Source of the DNA: an uncultured Clostridia bacterium
GTDB taxonomy: Bacteria > Bacillota > Clostridia > Christensenellales > UBA1242
DNA length: 33,553 nucleotides
NCBI GenBank assembly: GCA_946484195.1
Contig: CAMLSW010000011.1
Coordinates: 1 to 33,553 of the forward strand
Direction: 5' to 3'
The notes below the pieces were generated by a model. That model searched no databases and had not been told where the DNA came from. It saw nothing but the letters and a program-made list of their open reading frames with translations. Made by a program: the position numbers and the translations under genes. Shown in pieces: positions 16,515 to 25,717 of the stretch (the stretch's first letter is position 1; each line of letters starts with the position of its first letter).

Positions 16515-19116
16515 TATCTGACTCCTTTGCTTTTGCAGTTAAATCACTGAGAATATCAAATGCGTGAAGAGGTGTCACCCTATTCATATCTATATCTTTA
16601 AGTATCGAAAGTATTGAAAGAGCAAGTTTGCTGTTCCCTTCGGCTTTTTCTTTATTCTCTTTAAATATGTTGAGGTCTAACTTTTGATTTACAAGCTCAA
16701 GATTTTTAGATATCTCTTTCGCTCTTTCTATAACCTCGTTTGGCACACCTGCAAGTTTGGCAACCTCAATACCAAAGCTTCTACTTGCGCCACCTCGAAC
16801 AATCTTTCTTAGGAAAATGACATCATCGTTTATCTCTTTTACTGAAATTTTATAGTTTTTAACGCCGTCAAGCACGCCTTCAAGTTCTGTAAGCTCGTGA
16901 TAGTGAGTTGCAAACAGCGTTTTTGCTTTAAAGTTTTTAGATAGATATTCAACAACTGACCAAGCAATACTAAGTCCGTCAAAAGTTGAAGTACCTCTTC
17001 CTATTTCGTCAAGAATAATGAGACTATTGTTTGTTGCGTTTGCTAAGATGTGTGCAACCTCGCTCATCTCAACCATAAAGGTGCTCTGTCCAAAGGCAAG
17101 GTCATCGCTTGCGCCTACCCTTGTAAATATTCTATCTGTAATTGGTATGTGTGCCTCTTTTGCTGGAACAAAACTTCCGATATGTGCAAGCAAAGTGATT
17201 ATCGCAACTTGTCTCATATATGTACTTTTGCCAGCCATATTTGGACCTGTTATAATCATAATACGATTGTCCTCTTCGTCAAGCAAGGTGTCGTTGACAA
17301 CAAACTGCCCTCTGTCCATAAACTGCTCAACAACAGGATGTCTGCCATCGATAATATTTAGCGTTTTAACATTTGCGTTTATGGTTGGCTTAACAAAATT
17401 ATTCTTAACCGCAACCTCTGCAAGTGACAATATCGCGTCTATCTTTGCAATTGATTGAGCGATAAGTTGGAATGTTTGAATATATCTACTCAAAATATTT
17501 TTAATTTGAGTGTATATCTCATTTTCAAGCTGGATTGCCTTTTCTTCAGAGCCTAAAATTTTATTTTCAATCACCTTTAAATCTTCGGTTATATACCGCT
17601 CATTATTGGCAATCGTCTGCTTTCGTATGTATCTTAGTGGAACCTTATCAATCTGGCTTCTATTTACTTCTATAAAGTAGCCAAAGACCTTATTTCTCGT
17701 GATTTTAAGGTTCTTTATGCCAGTTTCGGCAATCTCTTTCTGTTGAAGGTCATCAATCCATTTTTTACCTTGACTCTTGGCATCTCGGTAGTCGTCAAGT
17801 TCTTGATTGAAGCCACGTTTGATAAAGTCGTTCTTGGCTGTAAGCACACCTTCATCATCTCTTATGGACTTTTCAAGCAGGTCCACCACACTGCTAACAT
17901 CTACAAGATTTTTGTTGCATTCATCGAGCAGGCTATCATTTAAGCCACTTAAATTTTCCTTTATCTCAGGTAGCTCCTTTAATGAGGTTTTTAAAGACAA
18001 AAGCTCGCTTGGATAGATATTTCCATAGGCAATTTTGCCTGATATTCTTTCAATATCTTTAATTTTGGATAGGCTCTGCGAAAGTTTATCTCTCACAATC
18101 AACTTTTTGACAAGTTTTTCAACTGCGTTCAGTCTTGAGTTTATCTCTTTTGGATCTTGCAAAGGCTCGTCAAGCATCTTTCTTAAATATCTAGCACCCA
18201 TCGCGGTTTTAGCCTTATCTATCACCCATAAAATTGTGCCATACTTCTTTCTATCTCGGTTATTTTCGGTAATCTCAAGATTACGTCTTGTGTTCATATC
18301 AAGGGTCATAAAATTCTTGTTTTTTACAAGTTTTATCTTGTTGATATTTGATAGACTTCGCTTTTGTGTTTCATTCAAATACTCAAATAGTGCGCCCGCA
18401 CTTGAGATTATGCAGTCCTTACCCTTTAGTTCGTAGACTGCCTGATAATTTTCGCCAAACTGCTTTACTAGATTGTCATTTGCACGTGATTTAGAAAATG
18501 CCCACTCAAAATATGGATTAAGTCGGCTGGCATTACCAAGTTTTACTATTGTAAGATTGTTGTAAAACTCTTTTGCCTCCTCATTACCTATAACTTCAGA
18601 AGGATTTATTCTTGCAAGGATGTTGCAAAGCTGTCCTTCAAGTCTATCCTTTATCTCTTGCGCCTCAAATATACCTGTCGAGATATCGACATAACTAATT
18701 CCTATCTTATCTCCATTTTTATATACAGACATAAGATAGTTGTTCTTCTGCCCTTCAAGCAAGTCCTCTTCAACTATTGTACCCGGCGTAATAACCCTTA
18801 CAACATCACGCTCAAGCATCTTAACGCCTTTTTGTGGCACTGTAAGTTGTTCGCATATAGCAACTTTATGTCCATTTGCCACAAGTTTTCCAATATAGGT
18901 TTGTGCAGAATGGTATGGAACACCACACATTGGCGCACGCTCAGGCTTTCCGCAGTTCTTGCCTGTTAAAATTAAATCAAGCTCCTTTGATGCTAGTATT
19001 GCATCGTCATAAAACATCTCATAAAAATCACCCATTCTATAAAATAGAACGCAGTCTTTATATTTATCTTTTATCTGAAGATATTGCTCCATTGCCGGAG
19101 ACACTTTCTCTATCAT
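16507..19116 (-). CDS. mutS: DNA mismatch repair protein MutS
   Basis: MutS recognises mispaired or unpaired bases and recruits MutL. The 869-residue length is standard. The N-terminal mismatch-binding domain has the Phe-x-Glu wedge in GDFYEMFYDDA (29-39). The connector, lever and clamp domains follow, then the ABC-type ATPase with Walker A GPNMAGKST (624-632), signature region TFMVEMSEVAHIL, and Walker B LIILDEIGRGTSTFDG (first residues about 700). The ATG overlaps the miaB stop (ATGA), and its AAGGAG is supplied by the last codons of miaB. Confidence 0.98.
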   Translation of the reverse strand: MIEKVSPAMEQYLQIKDKYKDCVLFYRMGDFYEMFYDDAILASKELDLILTGKNCGKPERAPMCGVPYHSAQTYIGKLVANGHKVAICEQLTVPQKGVKMLERDVVRVITPGTIVEEDLLEGQKNNYLMSVYKNGDKIGISYVDISTGIFEAQEIKDRLEGQLCNILARINPSEVIGNEEAKEFYNNLTIVKLGNASRLNPYFEWAFSKSRANDNLVKQFGENYQAVYELKGKDCIISSAGALFEYLNETQKRSLSNINKIKLVKNKNFMTLDMNTRRNLEITENNRDRKKYGTILWVIDKAKTAMGARYLRKMLDEPLQDPKEINSRLNAVEKLVKKLIVRDKLSQSLSKIKDIERISGKIAYGNIYPSELLSLKTSLKELPEIKENLSGLNDSLLDECNKNLVDVSSVVDLLEKSIRDDEGVLTAKNDFIKRGFNQELDDYRDAKSQGKKWIDDLQQKEIAETGIKNLKITRNKVFGYFIEVNRSQIDKVPLRYIRKQTIANNERYITEDLKVIENKILGSEEKAIQLENEIYTQIKNILSRYIQTFQLIAQSIAKIDAILSLAEVAVKNNFVKPTINANVKTLNIIDGRHPVVEQFMDRGQFVVNDTLLDEEDNRIMIITGPNMAGKSTYMRQVAIITLLAHIGSFVPAKEAHIPITDRIFTRVGASDDLAFGQSTFMVEMSEVAHILANATNNSLIILDEIGRGTSTFDGLSIAWSVVEYLSKNFKAKTLFATHYHELTELEGVLDGVKNYKISVKEINDDVIFLRKIVRGGASRSFGIEVAKLAGVPNEVIERAKEISKNLELVNQKLDLNIFKENKEKAEGNSKLALSILSILKDIDMNRVTPLHAFDILSDLTAKAKESDND

Positions 19117-20261
19117 ATATAATTCTCCTTTTGCAGTTTTTTCTCAAGTGCTAAAAGTTTATTTACCCTTTCGCTTTTTATCTCTTCTGGAACCTGTCCT
19201 TCCATCTTGCTTGCAACTGTTCCTTCTCTTGGAGAGTATTTAAATGCAAAAATACTGTCATACTTTACTTCGCTGACAAGAGAGCAGGTGTCATTAAATT
19301 CTTCTTCTGTTTCGGTCGGAAATCCAACAATGAAGTCTGATGTAATACGACAATTTGGTATCTTCTGCCTAATCTTTTTGATAATATCAAGATACTTCTC
19401 TCGCGTATAACTTCTATTCATAAGCTTTAGTATTCTGTTGTTTCCGCTTTGCGCAGGAAGATGAATGAACTTCTCAATCTTGTCCTCTTCTGCTATTGCA
19501 TCAATGACGTCATCTGTCAAATCTTTAGGATGTGACGTCATAAATGATACCGTGAAATTCCCGTCAAGCAAACAAATGTCACGCAAAAGTTTAGAAAAAC
19601 TCACTGGCGGGACCAAATCTTTGCCATAAGAATTTACATTTTGTCCAAGCAAGGTTATCTTTTTGTATTTGCCTTCGGCGATAATATCTTTTATCTCTTT
19701 TAGAATATTTTCTTCTTTTCTCGACTTCTCTCGCCCCTTGACATAAGGCACTATACAGTAGGTACAAAAGTTGTTACAGCCCTGCATAATATTGACCCAA
19801 GCATTGTCACCGCTTGTACGCTTGTAAGGAAGGGTCTCATCAATCTCACCTTCGTCAAACAGTTCAAGTTGCTTGCCACTTCTTTCGCTTTCAAGCTCTC
19901 TACCCTTTTTGACCGCTTCTATATAATAGCCAAGTTTTGGCAGATTAAAGGTGCCTATAACAATATCTATAAAAGGAAATGTGTTTAATAGATTTGTCGC
20001 TGTACGCTCTTTCTGCGTCATACATCCGCAAACGGCAATTATAAGGTCTTTATTTTTCTTTTTTAATTTCTTTAAGTTGCCAACATTGCCTAAAACTCTA
20101 TCTTCTGCACCTTCCCTTATGGCACAAGTGTTAAAAACTATAATATCTGCATCTTCTCTTCTATCGGCTGGGCTGTAGCCTAGTTTTTCTAAAATACCAG
20201 CTATCTTTTCAGACTCGTGTACATTCATCTGACAGCCATATGTAACTATAAAATACTTCAT
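19113..20261 (-). CDS. miaB: tRNA methylthiotransferase MiaB lacking the TRAM domain
   Basis: Radical-SAM enzyme that converts i6A37 of tRNA to ms2i6A37. Domains seen are the UPF0004 N-terminal domain with auxiliary-cluster cysteines C10, C46 and C80, then the radical-SAM core with GCNNFCTYC (C162, C166, C169) and the MiaB-type continuation IVPYVKGREKSR. The protein ends at 382 residues (LLALEKKLQKENYI), just where other MiaB proteins continue into a TRAM domain of about 60 residues. The stop is a clean ATGA junction with mutS, whose ribosome binding site lies inside the last miaB codons. ATG follows AGGAG. It is the first gene of the miaB-mutS-mutL operon. Confidence 0.93.
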   Translation of the reverse strand: MKYFIVTYGCQMNVHESEKIAGILEKLGYSPADRREDADIIVFNTCAIREGAEDRVLGNVGNLKKLKKKNKDLIIAVCGCMTQKERTATNLLNTFPFIDIVIGTFNLPKLGYYIEAVKKGRELESERSGKQLELFDEGEIDETLPYKRTSGDNAWVNIMQGCNNFCTYCIVPYVKGREKSRKEENILKEIKDIIAEGKYKKITLLGQNVNSYGKDLVPPVSFSKLLRDICLLDGNFTVSFMTSHPKDLTDDVIDAIAEEDKIEKFIHLPAQSGNNRILKLMNRSYTREKYLDIIKKIRQKIPNCRITSDFIVGFPTETEEEFNDTCSLVSEVKYDSIFAFKYSPREGTVASKMEGQVPEEIKSERVNKLLALEKKLQKENYI

Positions 20262-20291
20262 CTTTTCTCCTGAAAATCATTTTGCACTTAA

Positions 20292-20320
20292 ATTATACAA
20301 TAAATTATCCAATTTTTCAA
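20292..20320 (-). promoter_or_regulatory. Sigma-A promoter of the miaB-mutS-mutL operon
   Basis: Minus-strand TTGAAA (20320-20315), 17-base spacer, TATAAT (20297-20292), 31 bases before the miaB ATG. It lies in the divergent region shared with the penicillin-binding protein gene. Confidence 0.8.
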
Positions 20321-20377
20321 ACAAAAAATTATTTTATACACAAATATTTTTTAGCTTTATGTTACATAATAACCTTA

Positions 20378-22606
20378 ATGAAAAAATTTCTCAAGGTATT
20401 TTTTATTATTTTATTTATCCTTATCCTAGCTGCTATTATAGGTGTGGCTTTTTATGTGTCTGCAAGCTATATCAATGCAAGGGCTTTAAAGCTCGACAAA
20501 CAGGCTCTCTCCTCGCCGTACATATCCCTCCAAGTGTTTGATAGCGAAAATAAGCCTATCAAAGAGGACAATGAGCTAAGTCGCTCGTTTGCAAGCATAA
20601 GTTCTCTCTCGCAGAACACTAAAAATGCCTTTATCTCTATTGAGGATAAAGATTTTTACCACCATAAAGGCGTCAACTATAAAAGAATTGCTAAAGCAAT
20701 GCTAAACAATGTCAAGGCAGGCAGGCTCAAAGAAGGCGCGTCCACGATAACGCAACAACTTATAAAAAACACTCAACTATCTTCTGAAAAGACCTTTGAG
20801 CGCAAGATTAAAGAGATAGCACTTGCCCAAAAGTTAGAGGCAAGCTATGATAAAGATAAAATTCTCGAGCTATACCTTAATGTCATATATTTTGGCAACA
20901 ACTGCTATGGCATCGAGAGCGCATCAAACTATTATTTCTCAAAGAGCGCTAAAGACTTGTCGGTGGAAGAGGCAGCCCTGCTTGCTGGGCTAATCAAGTC
21001 GCCTGCAAAGTACTCGCCTATTAAAAACTATGATTACGCCCTGCAAAGACGCAATCTAGTTTTAAGCCAAATGAATAGTGACGGCTTGCTTGCGACAGAT
21101 GAGTACACAAGGGCAAAACAGAGCAAGATTGAACTTAACATCAACAGTCAAAAGAAAAATCGGCTAAATTCATATAGTCAAGCAGCTATTGATGAGGCCG
21201 AAGAGGTGCTAGGACTTCCTGCGAAACAGATTGCACTTAAAGGGTATAAAATCTATACCTACCAAAATCAAGAAAAACAAGAGGCACTTGACAAAGCCTT
21301 AAACAATTGCAACCTTGGCTGCGACTATAGCGGTATTGTAATCAATAATAAGTCCCATTACGTTGAGGCGTATAGCGGAAGTAGTAACTACAAAATTTTG
21401 GACGCGAAAAGGCAACCTGGCTCAACTATCAAGCCTATTCTTGTGTATGGACCAGCATTAAATGAAGATATCATTTATCCTTGCTCGCAAATCTTAGATG
21501 AAAAGACAACCATATCAGATTACACACCTAAAAATGTTGGCAATGTTTATCACGGGTATGTCAGCGCAAGAGAGGCGCTATCTAAATCAATAAATATCCC
21601 TGCCGTGAAGGTGCTTTCTTATCTTGGAATAGAGAAAGCCAAAGCCTACGCTGAAGAGATGGGTATCAGTTTTGATGAAAGGGATGATAGCTACACCCTC
21701 GCCCTTGGCGGTATGACCTATGGCGTAAATATCAAGGAGCTTGCCGGAGCATACTCGACTTTTTCAAATGGTGGTAGTTACACCTCGCCTAAATTTGTCT
21801 CCTTTATAACCGACAAAAATAACAAGCTTGTCTATGTCAACAAGCCTCAAGAAAAGCAAGTAATGCGTGAAGATAGTAGTTACTTGATTACCGATATGCT
21901 TAGAACGTGCGCCAAAAGTGGAACAGCTAAAAAGCTAAATTCACTTAATATAGATATAGCCTCCAAGACTGGAACCGTTGGTAAAAGCAATTCAAAACAG
22001 AACCTTGACGCCTGGAATGTGTCATATACTAAAGACCAAACCTGCGGAGTTTGGCTTGGCAACCTCGATAACACTCCAATCAGTTACGCTGGTGGCAATC
22101 AGCCAACCGAAATAGTTAAAAATTATTTTAGCACAGTCCAAGATGACTCCACTTTTGACAAGCCTAGCACCATCGTTGAGCGCGAAATTGATGAGACCGA
22201 ACTTAACGAAAACCACAGAGTTATGCTTGCAAACATCTATATGCCAGAGCGTTACAAGAAAAGCGAACTTTTCTCATCGCTCAACCTGCCAAATGATATT
22301 TCCGACAAGTTTACTTCGCTTGAAAAGCTGGACATATCAAGTTTCGTTGAAGATGAAAGGGCTATTATAAAACTAAATGCAAAAAGTTATCTGACTTATG
22401 ATTTTATAATTGATGGAAAGGTGATAAAGCAAATCACCTCAAAGTCAGGAGAAGAGACAGTCACCTTACCACTAAAGAAACAAAAGCAGACGGTTGAAAT
22501 TGAATACTATTACACTTTAGATAATGATATACGCTCTACAGAGAAAATAAACTTTATTAAGAGCGAAAACACCAAAAAGTCCCACGGCGAAAAATGGTTT
22601 ATATAA
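20378..22606 (+). CDS. Class A penicillin-binding protein (glycosyltransferase-transpeptidase)
   Basis: Bifunctional peptidoglycan synthase, 742 residues from ATG 20378. The N-terminus is MKKFLKVFFI plus one membrane anchor (about 5-28). Glycosyltransferase 51 domain motifs are EDKDFYHHKG (catalytic E89), GASTITQQL, KIKEIALAQKLE and LYLNVIYFGNNCYGIESAS. Transpeptidase motifs are STIK (nucleophile S349), SIN (S404-N406) and KTG (K530-G532). The C-terminal 130 residues include a beta-rich extension. I chose the internal ATG because it starts the membrane anchor; an in-frame ATG at 20282 adds 32 unlikely residues and overlaps the miaB promoter. No ribosome binding site is evident. Confidence 0.93.
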   Translation: MKKFLKVFFIILFILILAAIIGVAFYVSASYINARALKLDKQALSSPYISLQVFDSENKPIKEDNELSRSFASISSLSQNTKNAFISIEDKDFYHHKGVNYKRIAKAMLNNVKAGRLKEGASTITQQLIKNTQLSSEKTFERKIKEIALAQKLEASYDKDKILELYLNVIYFGNNCYGIESASNYYFSKSAKDLSVEEAALLAGLIKSPAKYSPIKNYDYALQRRNLVLSQMNSDGLLATDEYTRAKQSKIELNINSQKKNRLNSYSQAAIDEAEEVLGLPAKQIALKGYKIYTYQNQEKQEALDKALNNCNLGCDYSGIVINNKSHYVEAYSGSSNYKILDAKRQPGSTIKPILVYGPALNEDIIYPCSQILDEKTTISDYTPKNVGNVYHGYVSAREALSKSINIPAVKVLSYLGIEKAKAYAEEMGISFDERDDSYTLALGGMTYGVNIKELAGAYSTFSNGGSYTSPKFVSFITDKNNKLVYVNKPQEKQVMREDSSYLITDMLRTCAKSGTAKKLNSLNIDIASKTGTVGKSNSKQNLDAWNVSYTKDQTCGVWLGNLDNTPISYAGGNQPTEIVKNYFSTVQDDSTFDKPSTIVEREIDETELNENHRVMLANIYMPERYKKSELFSSLNLPNDISDKFTSLEKLDISSFVEDERAIIKLNAKSYLTYDFIIDGKVIKQITSKSGEETVTLPLKKQKQTVEIEYYYTLDNDIRSTEKINFIKSENTKKSHGEKWFI

Positions 22607-22757
22607 CAGTAATTAAAACTAGGTGGGTTAAGGTTGAAAACAAAATATAAAACACTATTACACATAAAAAATAACTATTATGTTTTAGTTATGATATTAT
22701 TACATAATAGATTTAATTTTCTATGAAAAAGGATTAAAAACATACAATTGTTCAAAT

Positions 22758-22819
22758 AAAAAATGCACCACCTTTAGTGTTGGACTTTTATAGTAGCAAA
22801 CTAATGGCGATGCATTTTT
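22758..22819. terminator. Long bidirectional terminator between pbp and recA
   Basis: A stem of about 20 bp with AAAAATGCA/TGCATTTTT at its base and two G-T pairs plus one mismatch further in (ending near ACTAA/TTAGT). A- and T-runs on both sides allow termination of recA (minus) and the penicillin-binding protein gene (plus), which converge here. Confidence 0.75.
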
Positions 22820-22852
22820 GTAATAACTTACTCTTCTACTTTGTATTTTAAC

Positions 22853-23905
22853 TTATTCTTCTACTGTTGTTGTCTGCTCGCTTGGCGTTGAGTTTTTATC
22901 GCCTATGCCGTATGCCTCTTTAACCTTTTCAAAGATTTCATTGTAGATATCTTTATTTTGTTCAAGGTATGCTTTAACATTTTCTTTACCCTGCCCAATC
23001 TTCTCATCATCATATGAGAACCAAGAGCCAGACTTTTTAATGATGTCTTTATCAAGAGCAAGGTCTATCACACAACCAACTTGACTAATACCTTGTCCGT
23101 AGACAATATCAAACTCAGCTGTTCTAAATGGAGGGGCAAGCTTATTTTTAACTACTTTAACAACCGTTCTATTACCAATAAAATTGGTGCCATCTTTAAT
23201 TGCATCCTTCTTTCTTACATCAAGTCTTATACTTGAATAGAACTTAAGTGCTTTACCTCCTGTTGTTGTTTCAGGCGAGCCAAACATAACACCGACCTTT
23301 TCTCTTAGCTGGTTGATGAAAATGACTGTGGTGTTACTCTTGTTTATGATACCAGTAAGTTTACGTAATGCCTGGCTCATCATTCTAGCTTGAAGTCCTA
23401 CGTGATTTTCGCCCATCTCACCATCTATTTCAGCCTTTGGTGTTAGTGCTGCAACAGAGTCAACAACAATGATATCAACAGAGCCTGATTTAACCAAGGT
23501 TTCACAAATGTTAAGTGCCTGCTCACCATTGTCTGGCTGAGAGATAAGAAGGTCGTTCAACTGTACGCCTAACTTTTCTGCATAGGCTGGGTCTAGCGCG
23601 TGCTCGGCGTCTATAAATGCAGCCGTTCCGCCCGCCTTTTGTGCCTCAGCAATGATATGTAGTGACACTGTCGTTTTACCTGAGGACTCCGGTCCATAAA
23701 TCTCGATAATTCTGCCCTTTGGTATACCACCAATTCCTAAAGCGATATCAAGAGTTAGGCACCCTGTTGATATTACATCTATTGGTGCATTGACCTTTTC
23801 GCCAAGTTTCATTATAGCTCCCTTGCCATACTGCTTTTCAATTTGAAGTAGAGCTTGAGAGAGCGCATCTTGTTTGCTATCTTTTTTAACATCTTTCTTT
23901 TCCAT
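22853..23905 (-). CDS. recA: Recombinase RecA
   Basis: RecA forms ATP-dependent filaments on single-stranded DNA for strand exchange and triggers LexA self-cleavage. The 350-residue length is normal. Walker A is GPESSGKT (71-78), Walker B is [14 protein letters not shown], the L1 loop region is [12 protein letters not shown] and the L2 region is [20 protein letters not shown]. An acidic, Thr/Glu-rich C-terminal tail ends TTVEE. ATG follows AGAGG. No Bacillus-type SOS box (CGAAC-N4-GTTCG) is visible before the gene. The last coding bases are duplicated just after the stop (see findings). Confidence 0.98.
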   Translation of the reverse strand: MEKKDVKKDSKQDALSQALLQIEKQYGKGAIMKLGEKVNAPIDVISTGCLTLDIALGIGGIPKGRIIEIYGPESSGKTTVSLHIIAEAQKAGGTAAFIDAEHALDPAYAEKLGVQLNDLLISQPDNGEQALNICETLVKSGSVDIIVVDSVAALTPKAEIDGEMGENHVGLQARMMSQALRKLTGIINKSNTTVIFINQLREKVGVMFGSPETTTGGKALKFYSSIRLDVRKKDAIKDGTNFIGNRTVVKVVKNKLAPPFRTAEFDIVYGQGISQVGCVIDLALDKDIIKKSGSWFSYDDEKIGQGKENVKAYLEQNKDIYNEIFEKVKEAYGIGDKNSTPSEQTTTVEE

Positions 23906-23938
23906 AATAACCTCTTAAATGATACTTTTTACCCTAAT

Positions 23939-23966
23939 ATTTTAGCATATTTTTTAAAAATAACAA
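23939..23966 (-). promoter_or_regulatory. Promoter of recA
   Basis: Minus-strand TTGTTA (23966-23961), 16-base spacer ending TGC, then TAAAAT (23944-23939), making an extended -10. It lies in the gap between the cinA-like gene and recA, so recA can be expressed apart from the upstream operon. Confidence 0.65.
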
Positions 23967-23980
23967 AACAATATTCAACA

Positions 23981-24958
23981 TTAATCATTTTGTCTAAGTT
24001 TTTTTGTAAGATGAAATAACAAGGCATTTTTTGCCATCTGTTTACAAGATTTTTCGCCCGCTTTGAAGGTGTTTTTAAATATATGCACTTCCTTCTTGTC
24101 AGCAATGGCAAAGGTAAAATCCATTATGCCATCGATATATTTACCATTTGTTACAACGGCGACATCACTTTGAGCGTCCTTCAAAAATTTAAGCGTTTTG
24201 TCATAAAGTACATCATTGTTGGTAAAGTCAAACTTTTCATACTTAACCGATTTTATAGCGGTAAAGTCGTCATCATATTTTAGTAAACTGCCTGCAATCA
24301 AGCCTTGTGTAACATTTTCGCATATTGCAAGATTTTTCTCTTTTAGCTTTAATAGTCTAACAACTATCTCAGGCAAACGCATTTTGTTTTCGCTATAGGC
24401 ATTTTGCTTAAACTCTGAGGCAATCTTAACCATATTGTCGTCAAGCAGACTATCTTGCCAATCGTATGAGACAACTATATCACAAAGTAGATTGTCATAA
24501 CTTATTTTATAGTTAAAATTTACAATTTCATCATTTAATTTATTTAATTTTTCAAGGATAGTCTCTTTTGAAAGTCCAAAAATATGAAACTCGCTATATT
24601 TTTTGTTATTGTCCTTTACAAAAACCTTATCAAGCAAATTAAAATCGCACTCGAGGGGTACAAAAACAACCTTTCGTCCTGCCCTATCAAATATTACAAT
24701 CTGCTCGTCAATAAATGTCTTTTTACTGCCGAGTTTATTTATATTTTCAATAACCAGATTATCAAGATTTTTATTCTCGCAAAAAACAATAAGGTTCTCG
24801 TCTGTCTGAACAAAGTCTTTTTTTTCGTCATACTTATCAACTTGAAAATATGTAATATTAACCAAATTATACAAGCAAATTTGATTAAACAGCTCATAGT
24901 CAAATTTAAGTCTGCCTTTTAAAACTTCGTCAGAAAAAACAAAAACCTTATAGTCCAT
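23981..24958 (-). CDS. Degenerate CinA-like protein
   Basis: 325 residues between pgsA and recA, the classic cinA position. The layout fits CinA. The N-terminal MoCF-like domain (about 1-110) has SDEVLKG (9-15) where CinA usually has GTELLLG. A KH-like middle (about 120-170) has FHIFGLSKETILEKL, matching the FGI-x-E-S region. The C-terminal domain is PncC-like (about 175-325). In this last domain the usual ESCTGG reads ENVTQG (214-219), so the catalytic serine is Asn215, and the conserved ITGIAGPGG block is replaced by VTNGKYIDGI. CinA/PncC normally deamidates NMN; this protein probably cannot. It directly abuts pgsA with no gap. Confidence 0.72.
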   Translation of the reverse strand: MDYKVFVFSDEVLKGRLKFDYELFNQICLYNLVNITYFQVDKYDEKKDFVQTDENLIVFCENKNLDNLVIENINKLGSKKTFIDEQIVIFDRAGRKVVFVPLECDFNLLDKVFVKDNNKKYSEFHIFGLSKETILEKLNKLNDEIVNFNYKISYDNLLCDIVVSYDWQDSLLDDNMVKIASEFKQNAYSENKMRLPEIVVRLLKLKEKNLAICENVTQGLIAGSLLKYDDDFTAIKSVKYEKFDFTNNDVLYDKTLKFLKDAQSDVAVVTNGKYIDGIMDFTFAIADKKEVHIFKNTFKAGEKSCKQMAKNALLFHLTKKLRQND

Positions 24959-25717
24959 TTATCCCTCGTTTTTATCTTCTTTTAGATTGTCGTCTTCCTT
25001 TGTCTCTGCTTGAGTATCATTCTCCACTGGAGTAGTTTGAGATACATTATCTTCATAAAAAGCGTCCTCATCCTCAGCCTCTGTGAGCTTTTTGAAGGTT
25101 TCGTTATCTTTTGAAGAAAACACTTTTTTATTTCTAATCAAGTAACTAGCGCCTGTATACAATGTAACAAGTGTTGTTATAATAAGAAGTATCATCATAA
25201 CAAAGTTAATAATACCTACTACCCTATTGCCCTCTTCAAAATTCACTATATCCGTTAAAACAAAGGCATAAATCATATACATACTAAGCACAACAAACTG
25301 AAGAGTTGCCTTAATCTTTCCACCTTTATCAGCGGCAAGCACGATGCCCTTTGTGGCTGCAATTTGACGAAGGGCGCTTATAATAAACTCCCTTGCAAGC
25401 ATTATTATCACGCAGGTAACACCAAGCCAAGATGGATATACAATAGCTGGCATTATCTTTACTGGTACTGCAACAATCAGTATCATCGCCGTCATAACAA
25501 GCACTTTATCTGCAATTGAGTCTAAGAATATCCCTAGGTTTGTAACTTGGTTATTCTTGCGTGCAAGATGTCCGTCAACAAAATCTGTCAGGCAAGCAAC
25601 TATGAAAAGTAGTGCCGCAACAAGTCTTGCATATGGAATGAATGTTGCTAAATAGAAAAATACTATTAGCGGAATTAGGCAAAGCCTTGACAATGAAATT
25701 TTATTTGGTGTGTTCAT
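24959..25717 (-). CDS. pgsA: CDP-diacylglycerol-glycerol-3-phosphate 3-phosphatidyltransferase PgsA
   Basis: Membrane enzyme making phosphatidylglycerol phosphate from CDP-diacylglycerol and glycerol-3-phosphate. The CDP-alcohol phosphatidyltransferase signature is complete: D45-x2-D48-G49-x2-A52-R53-x8-G62-x3-D66-x3-D70. About five or six membrane helices run to residue 193. The remaining 60 residues are a hydrophilic, strongly acidic tail (rich in Asp/Glu/Thr) not typical of PgsA. The ATG overlaps the rimO stop by 4 bases. Confidence 0.94.
   Translation of the reverse strand: MNTPNKISLSRLCLIPLIVFFYLATFIPYARLVAALLFIVACLTDFVDGHLARKNNQVTNLGIFLDSIADKVLVMTAMILIVAVPVKIMPAIVYPSWLGVTCVIIMLAREFIISALRQIAATKGIVLAADKGGKIKATLQFVVLSMYMIYAFVLTDIVNFEEGNRVVGIINFVMMILLIITTLVTLYTGASYLIRNKKVFSSKDNETFKKLTEAEDEDAFYEDNVSQTTPVENDTQAETKEDDNLKEDKNEG

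Noticed and set aside
19113-19135. Frameshift explaining the short MiaB
   Set aside because: The downstream frames are occupied by mutS from its own ATG, and the ribosome binding site and ATGA overlap are well formed; no TRAM-like sequence (GKTVEVLVE-type) is seen in any frame after the stop.
20282-20377. Upstream start of the penicillin-binding protein at 20282
   Set aside because: It would add 32 residues lacking conservation, overlap the miaB promoter, and put sequence before a normal basic-plus-hydrophobic membrane anchor.
23906-23980. A LexA/SOS operator before recA
   Set aside because: No CGAAC-N4-GTTCG or E. coli-type CTG-N10-CAG palindrome was found in the gap; only a promoter is visible.
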